64,000 nt of DNA, taken from assembly GCA_020636355.1 (NCBI GenBank), contig JACJYB010000009.1, positions 1-64,000 on the forward strand. The letters are read 5' to 3'. The notes beneath the pieces are model-generated. The model was given only the letters and a program-made list of their open reading frames with translations, was not told the DNA's origin and did not search any database. Below are positions 26,288 to 35,587 of this stretch, in pieces; position 1 is the first letter of the stretch; the number at the start of each line of letters is the position of its first letter. The DNA is from Lewinellaceae bacterium. GTDB lineage: Bacteria; Bacteroidota; Bacteroidia; Chitinophagales; Saprospiraceae. The translations under genes were made by a program, and so were the position numbers.

Positions 26288-28189
26288 TTAATGGGTGCGG
26301 GCATTCAGGTAGGAAAGCAATCCAAATTGCTCCAGAATGGACTGCATGGTCGGGTCATTCAGGATGGGCTTATAGATATGTTCCGAAATCAATTCTTCAG
26401 GGATCTTTCCAGTGTCGGCAGCAAGCTTGATTTGCCGGATGGCCTGATCATTTTCCCCGAGCCCAAGATAGGCTACAGCTTTTCGGAAATGGATGCTTGG
26501 ATCATCTGGGTCCAGCTGACGCAGGTATTCAACTACTTTGCCACGCTGTCCCATGCGCCCATAGCTATAGGCAAGACAAGCTTGAGATGTCTTAAAATCA
26601 GGATTTTCGTCCAAAGCTTTATTAAAGAGGGGAATAGCCTGTTCATAACGTCCCTGGCTCATATTTAAGTAACCTTCAACGAAGGAATGAAGAAAGGAGT
26701 TTTTGAAAAGTACCCGCCCATCCTCCAGTAATTGTTTGGAGAAATCAAATCGGCCGGCCATGATGCAGGTATAGATGTAGCCGGCATTGACCACGGGCTG
26801 GAACGGGTCCAGTTCGGAGGCGATCTCATGATAAGTGATGGCTTCATCCAGCCGTCCGATCTGCCTTAGATCCAGCGCGTACCAATAATTCGTGATGGCA
26901 TCGTTTGGATTCAGTTCCAGCGCTATCTGATAGCTGGAGTTGGCTTCGTCCCATTTAAACTTTTCACGATAAATATTAGCAAGTAGCGTGTAAGCATTGG
27001 CGTTTTGCTGGTCTTCACGGATCGCTTTGAGTGCATTTTCTTCTGCTATTTCCAGATAGGGTGAAACTTGGGAGCCCTGGTCGTAGATGTCGGCCATAAC
27101 GGTCGCGGCACTGGCAAGACCGGTATAAGCATCGGAATAATTGGAGTCAAGCCGGATGGCATATTCGAATAGGCGGTAGCTTTCCAGGACATCTTCTTTT
27201 TGCCGGTTTCGCAGCAAATAGCGGCCTTTTAATACGGCATCGTACGCCTCACTGCTCTTGGTCGGTGATTCGTTGAAATGTTCTTTTAGCTTGGGACTCA
27301 GTTGTTGATTCAGCGTTTCAGCAATCTGCCTGGCGACCTGCGTTTGTAACTGGATCAGATCATTGGCTGAACGATCGTAGTTATTCGCCCAAAGGTGTTC
27401 GTCGGTGGCAGCATTTATCAACTGGACGGTAACACGTACTTGAGTGCCGGTAAAGCGCACGCTGCCTTCTACCAGGTAATCCAAATTAAGTTCTCTGGCA
27501 ATTTGCCTGACGGATTTATTGGTATGCTCATACGTCTGTGAAGTCGTTCTGGAGATGACCCGCAGGTTTTTGAAGCGCGATAAATGGGTCAGAATATCTT
27601 CTACGATTCCTTTGGCAAAGTAATCGTCCTCATTTGGGCCCAGGTTGGTGAAGGGAAGGATGGCTATGGCGATGCGCTGATTGGCTTGTTCAGCTGGTTT
27701 GTGGCGAGGAGCCAGCAGATACAGGATCCACCCGATTGAGCCGAGGAAAAAGGCTATGGCCGCCACCTGGATGGTACGATTAATTTTTTTTGTTTTTGCG
27801 GGTAAGGGATCTTCGACGGGTTCAGGTTGCCGTGAAGTGGTTTTGAGGTTCTTGCGGTAATCAGAAGGACTGATTCCATAAGCTTCCATAAAATATTTAC
27901 TAAAATTCTGTGGGCTGCCGAAGCCAACCTCATAGGCTATCTCGGAGATATTTCGCTCTGTCGTACCCAACAACATTTTGGCACTTTCCAGGCGGAAATG
28001 CCGAATGTATAAAGTGGTGGAAAGACCAGTTGCCCCTTTGATTTTCCGATGCAGCTGAGATCTGCTCAAGGTCATTTGAAGGCACAATGAATCAATGGTA
28101 AAGTGCGGATTATGTGCTGATTGAGCCAGTATGCTATCCAGCTTATTGATGAATTCGTCGAGATTAGGATCGAAATTTTTGGTCATCAA
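26288..28189 (-). CDS. Membrane-anchored AraC-type regulator with TolB-like and TPR domains
   Basis: A 633-aa fusion. Residues 1-118 are an AraC/XylS double helix-turn-helix (LSRSQLHRKIKGATGLSTTLY, then ISEIAYEVGFGSPQNFSKYF). One transmembrane helix follows at about 141-160. Next is a TolB-like/FlgO-type domain (IAIAILPFTNLGPNEDDYFAKGI, about 172-290), then TPR repeats from about 330 to 590. The DNA-binding end would be inside the cell and the sensing part outside or periplasmic. Such one-protein transducers occur in Bacteroidota, but their ligands are mostly unknown. It stands alone on the minus strand between the nos locus and the alpha-glucuronidase gene. Confidence 0.82.
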   Translation of the reverse strand: MMTKNFDPNLDEFINKLDSILAQSAHNPHFTIDSLCLQMTLSRSQLHRKIKGATGLSTTLYIRHFRLESAKMLLGTTERNISEIAYEVGFGSPQNFSKYFMEAYGISPSDYRKNLKTTSRQPEPVEDPLPAKTKKINRTIQVAAIAFFLGSIGWILYLLAPRHKPAEQANQRIAIAILPFTNLGPNEDDYFAKGIVEDILTHLSRFKNLRVISRTTSQTYEHTNKSVRQIARELNLDYLVEGSVRFTGTQVRVTVQLINAATDEHLWANNYDRSANDLIQLQTQVARQIAETLNQQLSPKLKEHFNESPTKSSEAYDAVLKGRYLLRNRQKEDVLESYRLFEYAIRLDSNYSDAYTGLASAATVMADIYDQGSQVSPYLEIAEENALKAIREDQQNANAYTLLANIYREKFKWDEANSSYQIALELNPNDAITNYWYALDLRQIGRLDEAITYHEIASELDPFQPVVNAGYIYTCIMAGRFDFSKQLLEDGRVLFKNSFLHSFVEGYLNMSQGRYEQAIPLFNKALDENPDFKTSQACLAYSYGRMGQRGKVVEYLRQLDPDDPSIHFRKAVAYLGLGENDQAIRQIKLAADTGKIPEELISEHIYKPILNDPTMQSILEQFGLLSYLNARTH

Positions 28190-28262
28190 GTTTACTTACA
28201 CCACATTGCTAACGGGATGAAGGATTTAATGGCTAAATCCCGGTTGCTCCATGCTAAAATCA

Positions 28263-28281
28263 ATTTATTCACCGAATAAAT
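28263..28281. repeat. Inverted repeat upstream of the AraC-TPR regulator
   Basis: ATTTATTC, ACC, GAATAAAT form a perfect 8-bp dyad about 75 bp upstream of the regulator's start codon. It may be an operator or part of a leader hairpin; nothing more can be said. Confidence 0.35.
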
Positions 28282-28449
28282 CAACCGGTCTGAAATTAGT
28301 GCAAAAATAAATCGTTCCGATTCAATTCTTTCCTTGCCTGTCTGGTGTAAACATTTTAAGCGGACAATGATCTCAATTTACAACTTCATCCCTGGGTGAC
28401 TTATTTTAGGGTTAACGCCCTCCCAATGGATGCCAGATTATAGCGTTCA

Positions 28450-30609
28450 TTACCATCGCGGCCTTATTCCCGGAGCATAGGGAAAGGACAATGATTTGTA
28501 ATAATTCAGTGTAAATTCCGGCGCAGTTACCCCGGCCGGTAAATCAAGGCCATTCACCGATTGCCAGTAACTTAATGATGCATCCCGCCACCAGACGGAT
28601 TCTTTACGTTGAATATTAAGCATCATCCGCACATGATCATAAAGTTCGGGGTCGATCAGCTCATGCAGTCCGACCCATTGATCTGCAAGACTCTTGACTC
28701 CGGAGACTCCCAAATCGTAATGATGGCATAAGGCCTCCCACAAGGTCTGCCCGGACTTCAAGCGGTCTTGCCAGCTAAGGTGATGGAACCATAACAGCAA
28801 GGCTTCCGGGCATGTTTCCCGCGACTCAAAGAGCTGGCGTACGGGTTTGGCATATTGCTCGAGGGCATTACTGCCGGCAGCGGTGCGGTCAAATCCTATC
28901 CCGGCCGAATCCGCCCGGTGGTAGTACGTAGGGTTCCAGTCAGCCCGGGATAAATTGTTAACCCAGGGCCCGGGTCCGTAATGGTGCCCGGTGGCCATCA
29001 GATGTGCCAGCCCCAACGGAGTCATATAATCCACGCAATATTCCCGCGACGCCATCATCATTTGCTGAATGGTAGCAACTACCAGGCTTTGATTGGAGAA
29101 TGTTTGCCGAATCCATTCACCGGCAATTGCATCAGCAGAACGATCCGGATCCCAGCAAAGCCGTCCGAATGCATACCAATTAGCCTGTCCAAACAGATGT
29201 CCGGTCCAGTTTCGGTCCGTGCCTATATTAGCTACTCCGGCCATCCCGGTTAACTGGGAGTCCGGACTTTCTTTCAGCGTTTGTGTCACCGTACTTCCCG
29301 CGCCATGTGCATAAGTGTCGGATTTAAGTACCTCCTGCCACATGGATCCCAGATAGACAAGATGAGTACCCTGACCCAGATATTCCTGAGTGATCTGGAA
29401 CTCCATCATCAGGGGCGTGTTTGGCATAGCGCCAAATAAAGGATGAAATGGTTCCCTGGGCTGAAAATCAATGGGGCCGTTTTTTACCTGGATCATAACA
29501 TTAGGCCGGAACGAGCCATCCAGCGGGACAAACTCCTGGTATGCCTGTTTTGCCCGGTCATCCGGTGTTTCATTACTATAGACAAAAGCCCGCCAAATGA
29601 CAATCCCTCCGTGTGGAGCCAGCGCATCCGCCAATAAATTGGCTCCCTCGGCATGGGAACGGTGATAGTTCTGTGGTCCCGGTTGTCCTTCCGAATTTGC
29701 TTTGACCAGAAACCCACCAAAATCAGGGATACGGGTGTAAATCTCGGTTACTTTATTTTTCCACCACTGCTGCACCCGGGGATCAAGCGGGTCTGCCGTC
29801 TCCAGGTTGCCAAGCTCAACCGGAGCGCTAAATCGCGCGGTTAAATACACTTTGATGCCATAAGGCCTGAAGAGATCAGCTAATGCCTTCACCTTGTCCA
29901 GGTAATCCGGACGGAGAATGAGATGATTGGCATTCACATTGGTCAGAGCGGCGCCATTGATTCCGATCGATGCATTAGCACGGGCATAATCCAGGTACCT
30001 CGGGTCCATGTAATCAGGTAGGCGGTGCCAGTCCCAGATGGAAAATCCGGCATAGCCCCGTTCCACCGTCCGATCCAGATTATCCCAGTGATCCAGCATC
30101 CTGATCTTCAGGCGTGGATGTTCTTCAATGGCAAGATCTCGGATGTCCTGTTGCATTTGGATCAGTCGCAGAAAATGGAAGACGCCATATAATGTGCCCA
30201 CGGGATCATTGCCCATGACCAGAATCACGGATTTGCCTTCCAGCGTGACTTGGCGAATGAAAAACCCCTCAGGCGAAAGCCGGTCCGTCATAGTCCGCAG
30301 GCCCTGATCGGCTGCGAAGGATCCGATTCCTTTCGTCGTGATGATCAGTTGATGGTTTTCAAGTTCTTTTCGCCAAGGTATTTTCCGGTCCAAAAGCCCA
30401 GAAAGGGCTACGTCCAGTTCTTTTTGGATTACCTGGTCGGTTGGATTGTTGCCGGATAACCAGACAGATTGAATTTGCTGCTGGTAACTCGTTAAGATGG
30501 AGGCATTGGTGATCTTATCGTATTTGAGCCACAAGCGGTAACCATCATCAGCCCGGAGATTGGGGAGTAGCAACCAGAACAAGGCAAAAGATGTAATCGT
30601 TAACTTCAT
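28450..30609 (-). CDS. aguA: GH67 alpha-glucuronidase
   Basis: A 719-aa exported enzyme (signal residues 1-20) of family GH67, which removes 4-O-methyl-glucuronic acid from the ends of glucuronoxylan oligosaccharides. The catalytic acid is E307 in VKANSEGQPGPQNYH, and the paired acids fall in PIDFQPREPF and LMMEFQITQEYLG. The N-terminal beta domain (21-150), the TIM barrel (about 160-480) and a helical C-terminal domain all match the family in length. It diverges from a LacI-type regulator 180 bp away, so the pair probably forms a substrate-induced unit. No xylanase is in the window. Confidence 0.95.
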   Translation of the reverse strand: MKLTITSFALFWLLLPNLRADDGYRLWLKYDKITNASILTSYQQQIQSVWLSGNNPTDQVIQKELDVALSGLLDRKIPWRKELENHQLIITTKGIGSFAADQGLRTMTDRLSPEGFFIRQVTLEGKSVILVMGNDPVGTLYGVFHFLRLIQMQQDIRDLAIEEHPRLKIRMLDHWDNLDRTVERGYAGFSIWDWHRLPDYMDPRYLDYARANASIGINGAALTNVNANHLILRPDYLDKVKALADLFRPYGIKVYLTARFSAPVELGNLETADPLDPRVQQWWKNKVTEIYTRIPDFGGFLVKANSEGQPGPQNYHRSHAEGANLLADALAPHGGIVIWRAFVYSNETPDDRAKQAYQEFVPLDGSFRPNVMIQVKNGPIDFQPREPFHPLFGAMPNTPLMMEFQITQEYLGQGTHLVYLGSMWQEVLKSDTYAHGAGSTVTQTLKESPDSQLTGMAGVANIGTDRNWTGHLFGQANWYAFGRLCWDPDRSADAIAGEWIRQTFSNQSLVVATIQQMMMASREYCVDYMTPLGLAHLMATGHHYGPGPWVNNLSRADWNPTYYHRADSAGIGFDRTAAGSNALEQYAKPVRQLFESRETCPEALLLWFHHLSWQDRLKSGQTLWEALCHHYDLGVSGVKSLADQWVGLHELIDPELYDHVRMMLNIQRKESVWWRDASLSYWQSVNGLDLPAGVTAPEFTLNYYKSLSFPYAPGIRPRW

Positions 30610-30691
30610 GAGTTACAATTCTTTGGATTAATCCGGATCAAGATTGGCGAATATAATTCAAGTGTCGCGGATCTCATTCTCATTTTTGATG

Positions 30692-30705
30692 TTCGATTTA
30701 TCGAA
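30692..30705. promoter_or_regulatory. Candidate LacI-family operator between aguA and the regulator
   Basis: TTCGAT-TT-ATCGAA is a perfect 6-bp dyad with a two-base centre in the divergent intergenic region. LacI-family sites are short palindromes of this kind with a central CG or AT. A second palindrome, GGATTAATCC, lies at 30625-30634, close to the aguA start. Confidence 0.4.
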
Positions 30706-30789
30706 TGCAGTGGTTCATTAGGGTTGAGCCTAAGTGGTCAATCAGAAGGAATCAACATTAGTTTCTTCCTTTTCATTATTTTTAAAGGT

Positions 30790-31833
30790 ATGAAACGTAA
30801 AAACGCGGTCACAATATTTGACCTGGCCAAAGAGATGAATGTTTCCCCGTCTACGATTTCCCGTGCGTTGAATAATAATCCAACCATTGGGAAAAACACT
30901 GCGAAAGCCATTAAACAGTTGGCGAGAGAGCGGGGATACCAGCCCAATAGCATAGCAGTAAGTCTGAGAAAACAACAGACCAATAACATTGGAGTACTGG
31001 TTGGAAGGATGAACAGACCGTTTATTTCTTCGATGATTGCTGGTATGGAAGAGGCTGCACGCAGCGAAGGATTTAATATTCTGATTGCCCAATCCCACGA
31101 TAAGCTGGTCAATGAATTAAACAGCGTCCATGCTTTGCAAAAAAGTCTTGTAAGTGGCCTGGTGGTTTCGCTGGCCATGGAGTCGGTTGATTATCAGCAT
31201 TTTGTTGATCTGATTGATGACGGGATACCCGTACTCTTCATCGACCGAATTCCTGCTGGCCTTGAAGTACATAAGGTCATCATTGACAATTTTAAAGCGG
31301 GGTATCAGGCGACCCGTCATTTGATCGATCAGGGTTGTACCCGAATTGCACATTTTAGCGGGTCGCAAAAACATGTACTCTATCAGGAGCGCAGAAGAGG
31401 TTATGAATCGGCACTTGTCGAAGCGGGCCTCCCAGTCCGGGAAGAATACATTCTTTCCGCCAGTGCACTCAGCCAGGAGGAAGGCGCCTCGATGACCGAA
31501 TACCTCCTCCAGTTTCCTGAACCGCCCGATGCCATTTTTGCCGCCAACGATACGAGTGCAGTTGGTGCCATTTTGCATGCCAAATCCAAAGGAGTTCGTA
31601 TCCCGGAAGAATTAGCAATTATCGGCTTTAATGATGATCCCCAATGCCAGATCGTGGAACCGCAGCTTTCATCCATCATTCATCCTGCGGTGGAAATGGG
31701 ACGCATTGCGATCGAACAGATGATGCATATCCTGCACACCACCGAGACATTGCCCGCACAAACCATCGTTTTGGATACTTCGGTGATTGCCAGAGCCTCA
31801 TCGCTGCGTGAGCATAAAAAATCCGTTAATTAA
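30790..31833 (+). CDS. LacI family transcriptional regulator
   Basis: A 347-aa repressor. The N-terminal HTH (VTIFDLAKEMNVSPSTISRAL) and hinge helix (GYQPNSIAVSLRKQQTNNIGV) precede a periplasmic-binding-protein-like sugar domain with FAANDTSAVGA and IIGFNDDP near its end. The ATG at 30790 is used because the conserved HTH starts there; a frame from 30724 adds a hydrophobic stretch in the promoter region. It probably controls aguA in response to a glucuronide or xylo-oligosaccharide. Its last 8 bp overlap the convergent lipoprotein gene. Confidence 0.92.
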   Translation: MKRKNAVTIFDLAKEMNVSPSTISRALNNNPTIGKNTAKAIKQLARERGYQPNSIAVSLRKQQTNNIGVLVGRMNRPFISSMIAGMEEAARSEGFNILIAQSHDKLVNELNSVHALQKSLVSGLVVSLAMESVDYQHFVDLIDDGIPVLFIDRIPAGLEVHKVIIDNFKAGYQATRHLIDQGCTRIAHFSGSQKHVLYQERRRGYESALVEAGLPVREEYILSASALSQEEGASMTEYLLQFPEPPDAIFAANDTSAVGAILHAKSKGVRIPEELAIIGFNDDPQCQIVEPQLSSIIHPAVEMGRIAIEQMMHILHTTETLPAQTIVLDTSVIARASSLREHKKSVN

Positions 31834-32374
31834 CGGAGAGGGGAATATCCACTTCGATGTCAATTTTGCCGCCCGCGGTGTTTAAATTTCCCTGAGCAAC
31901 GCCCTGGGCTGCCTTATCAGGTTGGTGGATAAGCGAAATCCGGAGTAATCCGGAACTTTTCTTGCCTGATGTCCATGATGAAAGGATCCCCACCGGACGG
32001 CCATTACCATCCTGATCTTCGTAATTAAAGATCACCGATAACTCGGAAGGTGCAGAAAAGAAGAGTTGATGGTCTTCGGCAGTATCCCGTATCAAATCGG
32101 TCACCTCGGAGGTGTCATCGTAAAAACTTAAAATGCCCACATAGATCTTACCCAACTTTATGGAGCCGCCAATAATCACCGGATCCAAACCGCCCTCACC
32201 ATCGGGGTCGGAGTAGGACAGAAAAGTAGAGTCACTACCGTCACTGGCCAGCAATTTCAAGGTTAACCCATTAATGGTTTCCTGGGGTATTTCAGGCCGG
32301 GCCTCTTCCTTTTTACATTGCGTAAAAATCAGGAGGCCTAAAAGAATGGAAGTGTACCAGGGAAAATGTTTCAT
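31826..32374 (-). CDS. Hypothetical lipoprotein with acidic beta-rich domain
   Basis: A 182-aa lipoprotein (signal ending FTQC, C20). The mature part has DPDGEGG and EDQDGNG acidic loops and many predicted beta strands, resembling small cell-surface proteins that accompany TonB systems in Bacteroidota. No catalytic motif is seen and no function can be given. Its 3' end overlaps the LacI gene by 8 bp on the opposite strand, so the two genes cannot both have long 3' UTRs. Confidence 0.65.
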   Translation of the reverse strand: MKHFPWYTSILLGLLIFTQCKKEEARPEIPQETINGLTLKLLASDGSDSTFLSYSDPDGEGGLDPVIIGGSIKLGKIYVGILSFYDDTSEVTDLIRDTAEDHQLFFSAPSELSVIFNYEDQDGNGRPVGILSSWTSGKKSSGLLRISLIHQPDKAAQGVAQGNLNTAGGKIDIEVDIPLSVN

Positions 32375-32568
32375 GGAGTGTGATTTTATGAATGCAACGA
32401 AGCTCGTTACACGTTATTTCAACGGCAATATTCCAGGTTTTGTCTTTCCTTTCCAACATATTTCTAAGATTATCGCCTCCGCAGGATGAAGATCATACCT
32501 AATCGTAAAAATGGAATGATTGATCTTTGACAGGAAGTGGTTGCAGAACAAGTTTTTTATCTTGTATC

Positions 32569-33927
32569 ATGTGCAGGATTGGAACCTTCATCGTTTTATT
32601 AAGCCTTGGGATGTTGATGCGTTGCCAACAGACCACTGGAGATCCTTCGGAACCCGTGCGCGTAGACTCCTTGAAGCAGCGTATCCGTTACGTATTAGAG
32701 AAAGAGGTATTTGATGCCTGGTATCCACGGACTGTGGACACTCAGTTTGGTGGATTTTTAAGTGATTTTGATGCGGAATGGAAGCCCGATGGCCCGCAGA
32801 ATAAAATGATTGTGTCACAGGCGCGGCAGGTGTGGGCTTCATCCAAAGCATTTAGCAGATATCCCTTGAAAACCGGATACCTCGATATGGCCCGCAGTGG
32901 CTTTGAATTTCTCCAATTCAAAATGTGGGATTCGGTCTACGGGGGATTTTACAACCTGGTGACCCGGTCAGGTGTCCCGGTACCACAAGGAGGAACAAAG
33001 GATTATCAAAAACAGGCTTATGGGAATGCGTTCGGGATCTACGGACTATCCGCTTTTTTTGCCGTCAGCCAGGACAGTCAGGCTCTGGAACTGGCACAGC
33101 GTTGTTTCTTATGGCTGGAAGCGCATAGTCACGACCCGCGCTATGGTGGATATTTTCAGTTTATAACGCGAGAAGGCAATTCACTTACCGACGGATATGC
33201 CGGCACTCCGGCCAAAGATCAAAACAGCAGCATCCACTTGCTGGAGGCTTTTACAGAGCTGTACCACGTTTGGCCGGATTCATTACTGGGTGCACGTTTG
33301 CAGGAAATGGTAGTGATCATAAGGGATACCCTGGTGGGTGAAAAAGGTTACCTGACCTTATTTAGCCACCAGGATTGGACTCCACTGAGTTACCGTGATT
33401 CTGCTTTAGAGGTTCGACAGGCCCATTATTACCTGGATGAAGTTTCATTTGGGCATGACATCGAGACGGCCTACCTGCTGCGTGAGGCGGAAGAAGCATT
33501 AGGCCATGGAATCACTGCAAAAACGGAAAACATCACCAAAAAAATGGCTGACCATGCGCTGGAATTTGGCTTTGATAATGATCACGGAGGCCTCTATGAT
33601 GCCGGCTATTACGAAACGAAAGAGGGGCCGCTTACCCTTATAAAAGATACTAAAAACTGGTGGGCGCAGGCCGAGGCGCTGAATACCCTGCTGATCTTTG
33701 CACAGGAATACCCACAGGATACTCATCAATATTTTCCTTTATTCCTTAAGCAATGGCAATACATCGATCAATACCTGATTGATCATCAGCATGGAGGGTG
33801 GTACAATTATGGATTGGATAAAAGCCCGGAAAATTTTTCCCGACCCAAAGCACATATCTGGAAAAGCCCTTACCACACGGCCCGGGCGTTAATGAATGTT
33901 TCAAACCGGTTAGATTCAATGCATTGA
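32569..33927 (+). CDS. AGE-family sugar 2-epimerase (cellobiose 2-epimerase-like) lipoprotein
   Basis: A 452-aa protein of the N-acylglucosamine 2-epimerase superfamily, an (alpha/alpha)6 barrel. Family landmarks are RQVWASSKAFSRYP, the histidine in FGHDIETAYLLREA, the tryptophans of NWWAQAEALNT and KSPYHTARALMNV at the end. The cellobiose 2-epimerase/mannobiose branch is the best guess. Residues 1-19 form a lipoprotein signal (LLSLGMLMRC), so unlike most epimerases it would be outside the cytoplasm. The ATG at 32569 is chosen over a TTG at 32527 to place the signal correctly. The neighbours are aguA and an aldo/keto reductase. Confidence 0.85.
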   Translation: MCRIGTFIVLLSLGMLMRCQQTTGDPSEPVRVDSLKQRIRYVLEKEVFDAWYPRTVDTQFGGFLSDFDAEWKPDGPQNKMIVSQARQVWASSKAFSRYPLKTGYLDMARSGFEFLQFKMWDSVYGGFYNLVTRSGVPVPQGGTKDYQKQAYGNAFGIYGLSAFFAVSQDSQALELAQRCFLWLEAHSHDPRYGGYFQFITREGNSLTDGYAGTPAKDQNSSIHLLEAFTELYHVWPDSLLGARLQEMVVIIRDTLVGEKGYLTLFSHQDWTPLSYRDSALEVRQAHYYLDEVSFGHDIETAYLLREAEEALGHGITAKTENITKKMADHALEFGFDNDHGGLYDAGYYETKEGPLTLIKDTKNWWAQAEALNTLLIFAQEYPQDTHQYFPLFLKQWQYIDQYLIDHQHGGWYNYGLDKSPENFSRPKAHIWKSPYHTARALMNVSNRLDSMH

Positions 33928-33935
33928 TGGCACGG

Positions 33936-34931
33936 TCATCCGCGGCTGATGAGTTCATGCCAGACCGCCTGACCCGGGGCAGAATGGAAAAGCTGCTCGA
34001 GATAGTTGTGGTCTGTCGATGAAAGAACAACTAACGGCTCCGTATTTTCAGAAACCTGGGCCGGAGTGCGCATACCCGGGATAATCGTACTTACTTCGTT
34101 AAATCCGGCGATGTAGGAAAGCGCTAGCTGCAAAGGACTGCATTCGTACTGGTTACATAAAGGCCAGACGTGGTTATCCAGAAAGGCCAATACATCTTTT
34201 TGCAACGCAGGATCCAGACGATTATGCCGGTGATCATCGGGATCGAACCTCCTGTTTCCAGGCATTTTACCACTGAGGAGACCAAATTGTAGCGGCATTC
34301 GGGCTATGATTGCATAACCCAGCGCTCCCGCTTGGCGCATCAGTGGGATGGATTTTCCATTAAGAAGATTCAAGACCAGCTGAAAACCTTCTCCGACCCC
34401 TTGTTCCATCATCCACTGTGCTTCCGGCTCTGGTTCGAAAGTATTTAATGACAATCCCCAATGCCTGATCTTACCTTCCTGCTTTAGCTGATCCATCGCT
34501 TCGACGCATTCGGATTGTTTCAGGTGTTCCACCCGGGCAGTATGTAATTGATAATAATCGATGGTTTCTCGTTTCAGCCGGGTCAGGCTGGCTTCGCAGG
34601 CCGCTAGAATGTAATTTTTTGTGTAATTGGTCGTAAATGCATTATCAACAGCACAGTTGCCTACTTTAGAGGCAATCAGGACGTCTCTTTCACCGGAAAG
34701 TGCGTCACTCAATATATTTTCCGAATGACCGAGGCCGTAAATATCTGCGGTATCAAAAAAATTAATGCCAGCGTCCAGCGCAGCGTGGATGGCTTTTCTG
34801 GAAACCTCATCATCAGCAGGCCCCCAGCCGATGGCGGTTGTCCCGATCATGGCGTTACCTCCAATAGCCCAGGCGCCAAACCCGATTTTACTGACCTCCA
34901 GGCCGGTAGAACCAAACGAGCCGTAAATCAT
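33936..34931 (-). CDS. Aldo/keto reductase
   Basis: A 331-aa NAD(P)H-dependent oxidoreductase with the AKR tetrad: Asp and Tyr in NFFDTADIYGLGHSE, Lys in IASKVGN and His in YYQLHTARVE. The start at 34931 (MIYGSFGSTGLEVSKIGFG) is the normal family start; the open frame extends 19 more residues upstream. The substrate is probably a sugar or small aldehyde, but sequence does not decide it. It converges on the epimerase gene with 8 bp between stop codons. Confidence 0.9.
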   Translation of the reverse strand: MIYGSFGSTGLEVSKIGFGAWAIGGNAMIGTTAIGWGPADDEVSRKAIHAALDAGINFFDTADIYGLGHSENILSDALSGERDVLIASKVGNCAVDNAFTTNYTKNYILAACEASLTRLKRETIDYYQLHTARVEHLKQSECVEAMDQLKQEGKIRHWGLSLNTFEPEPEAQWMMEQGVGEGFQLVLNLLNGKSIPLMRQAGALGYAIIARMPLQFGLLSGKMPGNRRFDPDDHRHNRLDPALQKDVLAFLDNHVWPLCNQYECSPLQLALSYIAGFNEVSTIIPGMRTPAQVSENTEPLVVLSSTDHNYLEQLFHSAPGQAVWHELISRG

Positions 34932-35077
34932 AGTCTTTTTGATTTTTGAAATGGGAAAGTATAAAAAGTATACCCATAACCAGCCCAATTTGTAGAAATA
35001 GATGCAATCGCGCTGAACCGGTTATCGAATTTTTCGTTTTGCATGTTGTGATCTTTTAATCAACTAACATCATACGA

Positions 35078-35512
35078 ATGAAAAGGAATGCAACTGCCGT
35101 ATGGCATGGAGGCGGGCCTACCGGAAGCGGAACGCTAACCACAATGAGTGGCGCTTTTGACAACCACCCTTATTCTGCCAAATTACGTTTTCAGAATGAG
35201 GATGGTAAGGAGGGTACCAATCCAGAAGAATTGATTGCCGCAGCGCATGCCGGGTGTTTTAATATGGCATTGGCATTTGGACTTACTGCCGCTGGATTCG
35301 AACCTGAATCTTTGGAAACCAAGGCCGTCCTGACGATGGACAAACTGGATCAGGGGTGGACGATTGTTTCCATCAATTTAAAACTGGAGGGTAAGGTGCC
35401 GGGACTAACCGCAGAGCAATTTCAGGAATATGCTCAGGCTGCTAAAGCAGGTTGCCCGGTGAGCCGGTTATTGAATTGTACAATTACACTGGACGCCAAT
35501 CTGGCTTTATAA
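35078..35512 (+). CDS. OsmC family peroxiredoxin
   Basis: A 144-aa OsmC protein with catalytic cysteines in AHAGCFNMALAF (C60) and KAGCPVSRLLN (C125) and the EGTNPEELIAAAH segment typical of true OsmC. It detoxifies organic hydroperoxides in the cytoplasm. Similarity to the OsmC protein at 2134-2547 is only at family level, so the two are probably old paralogues with different duties. Confidence 0.93.
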   Translation: MKRNATAVWHGGGPTGSGTLTTMSGAFDNHPYSAKLRFQNEDGKEGTNPEELIAAAHAGCFNMALAFGLTAAGFEPESLETKAVLTMDKLDQGWTIVSINLKLEGKVPGLTAEQFQEYAQAAKAGCPVSRLLNCTITLDANLAL

Positions 35513-35587
35513 ACAGGGTTGCGGCGGTATGGCGAGGCCTTTGAAAGGGGCACCAGCTTATTCCCGGAATCTATGTCTTGGAGTGGT

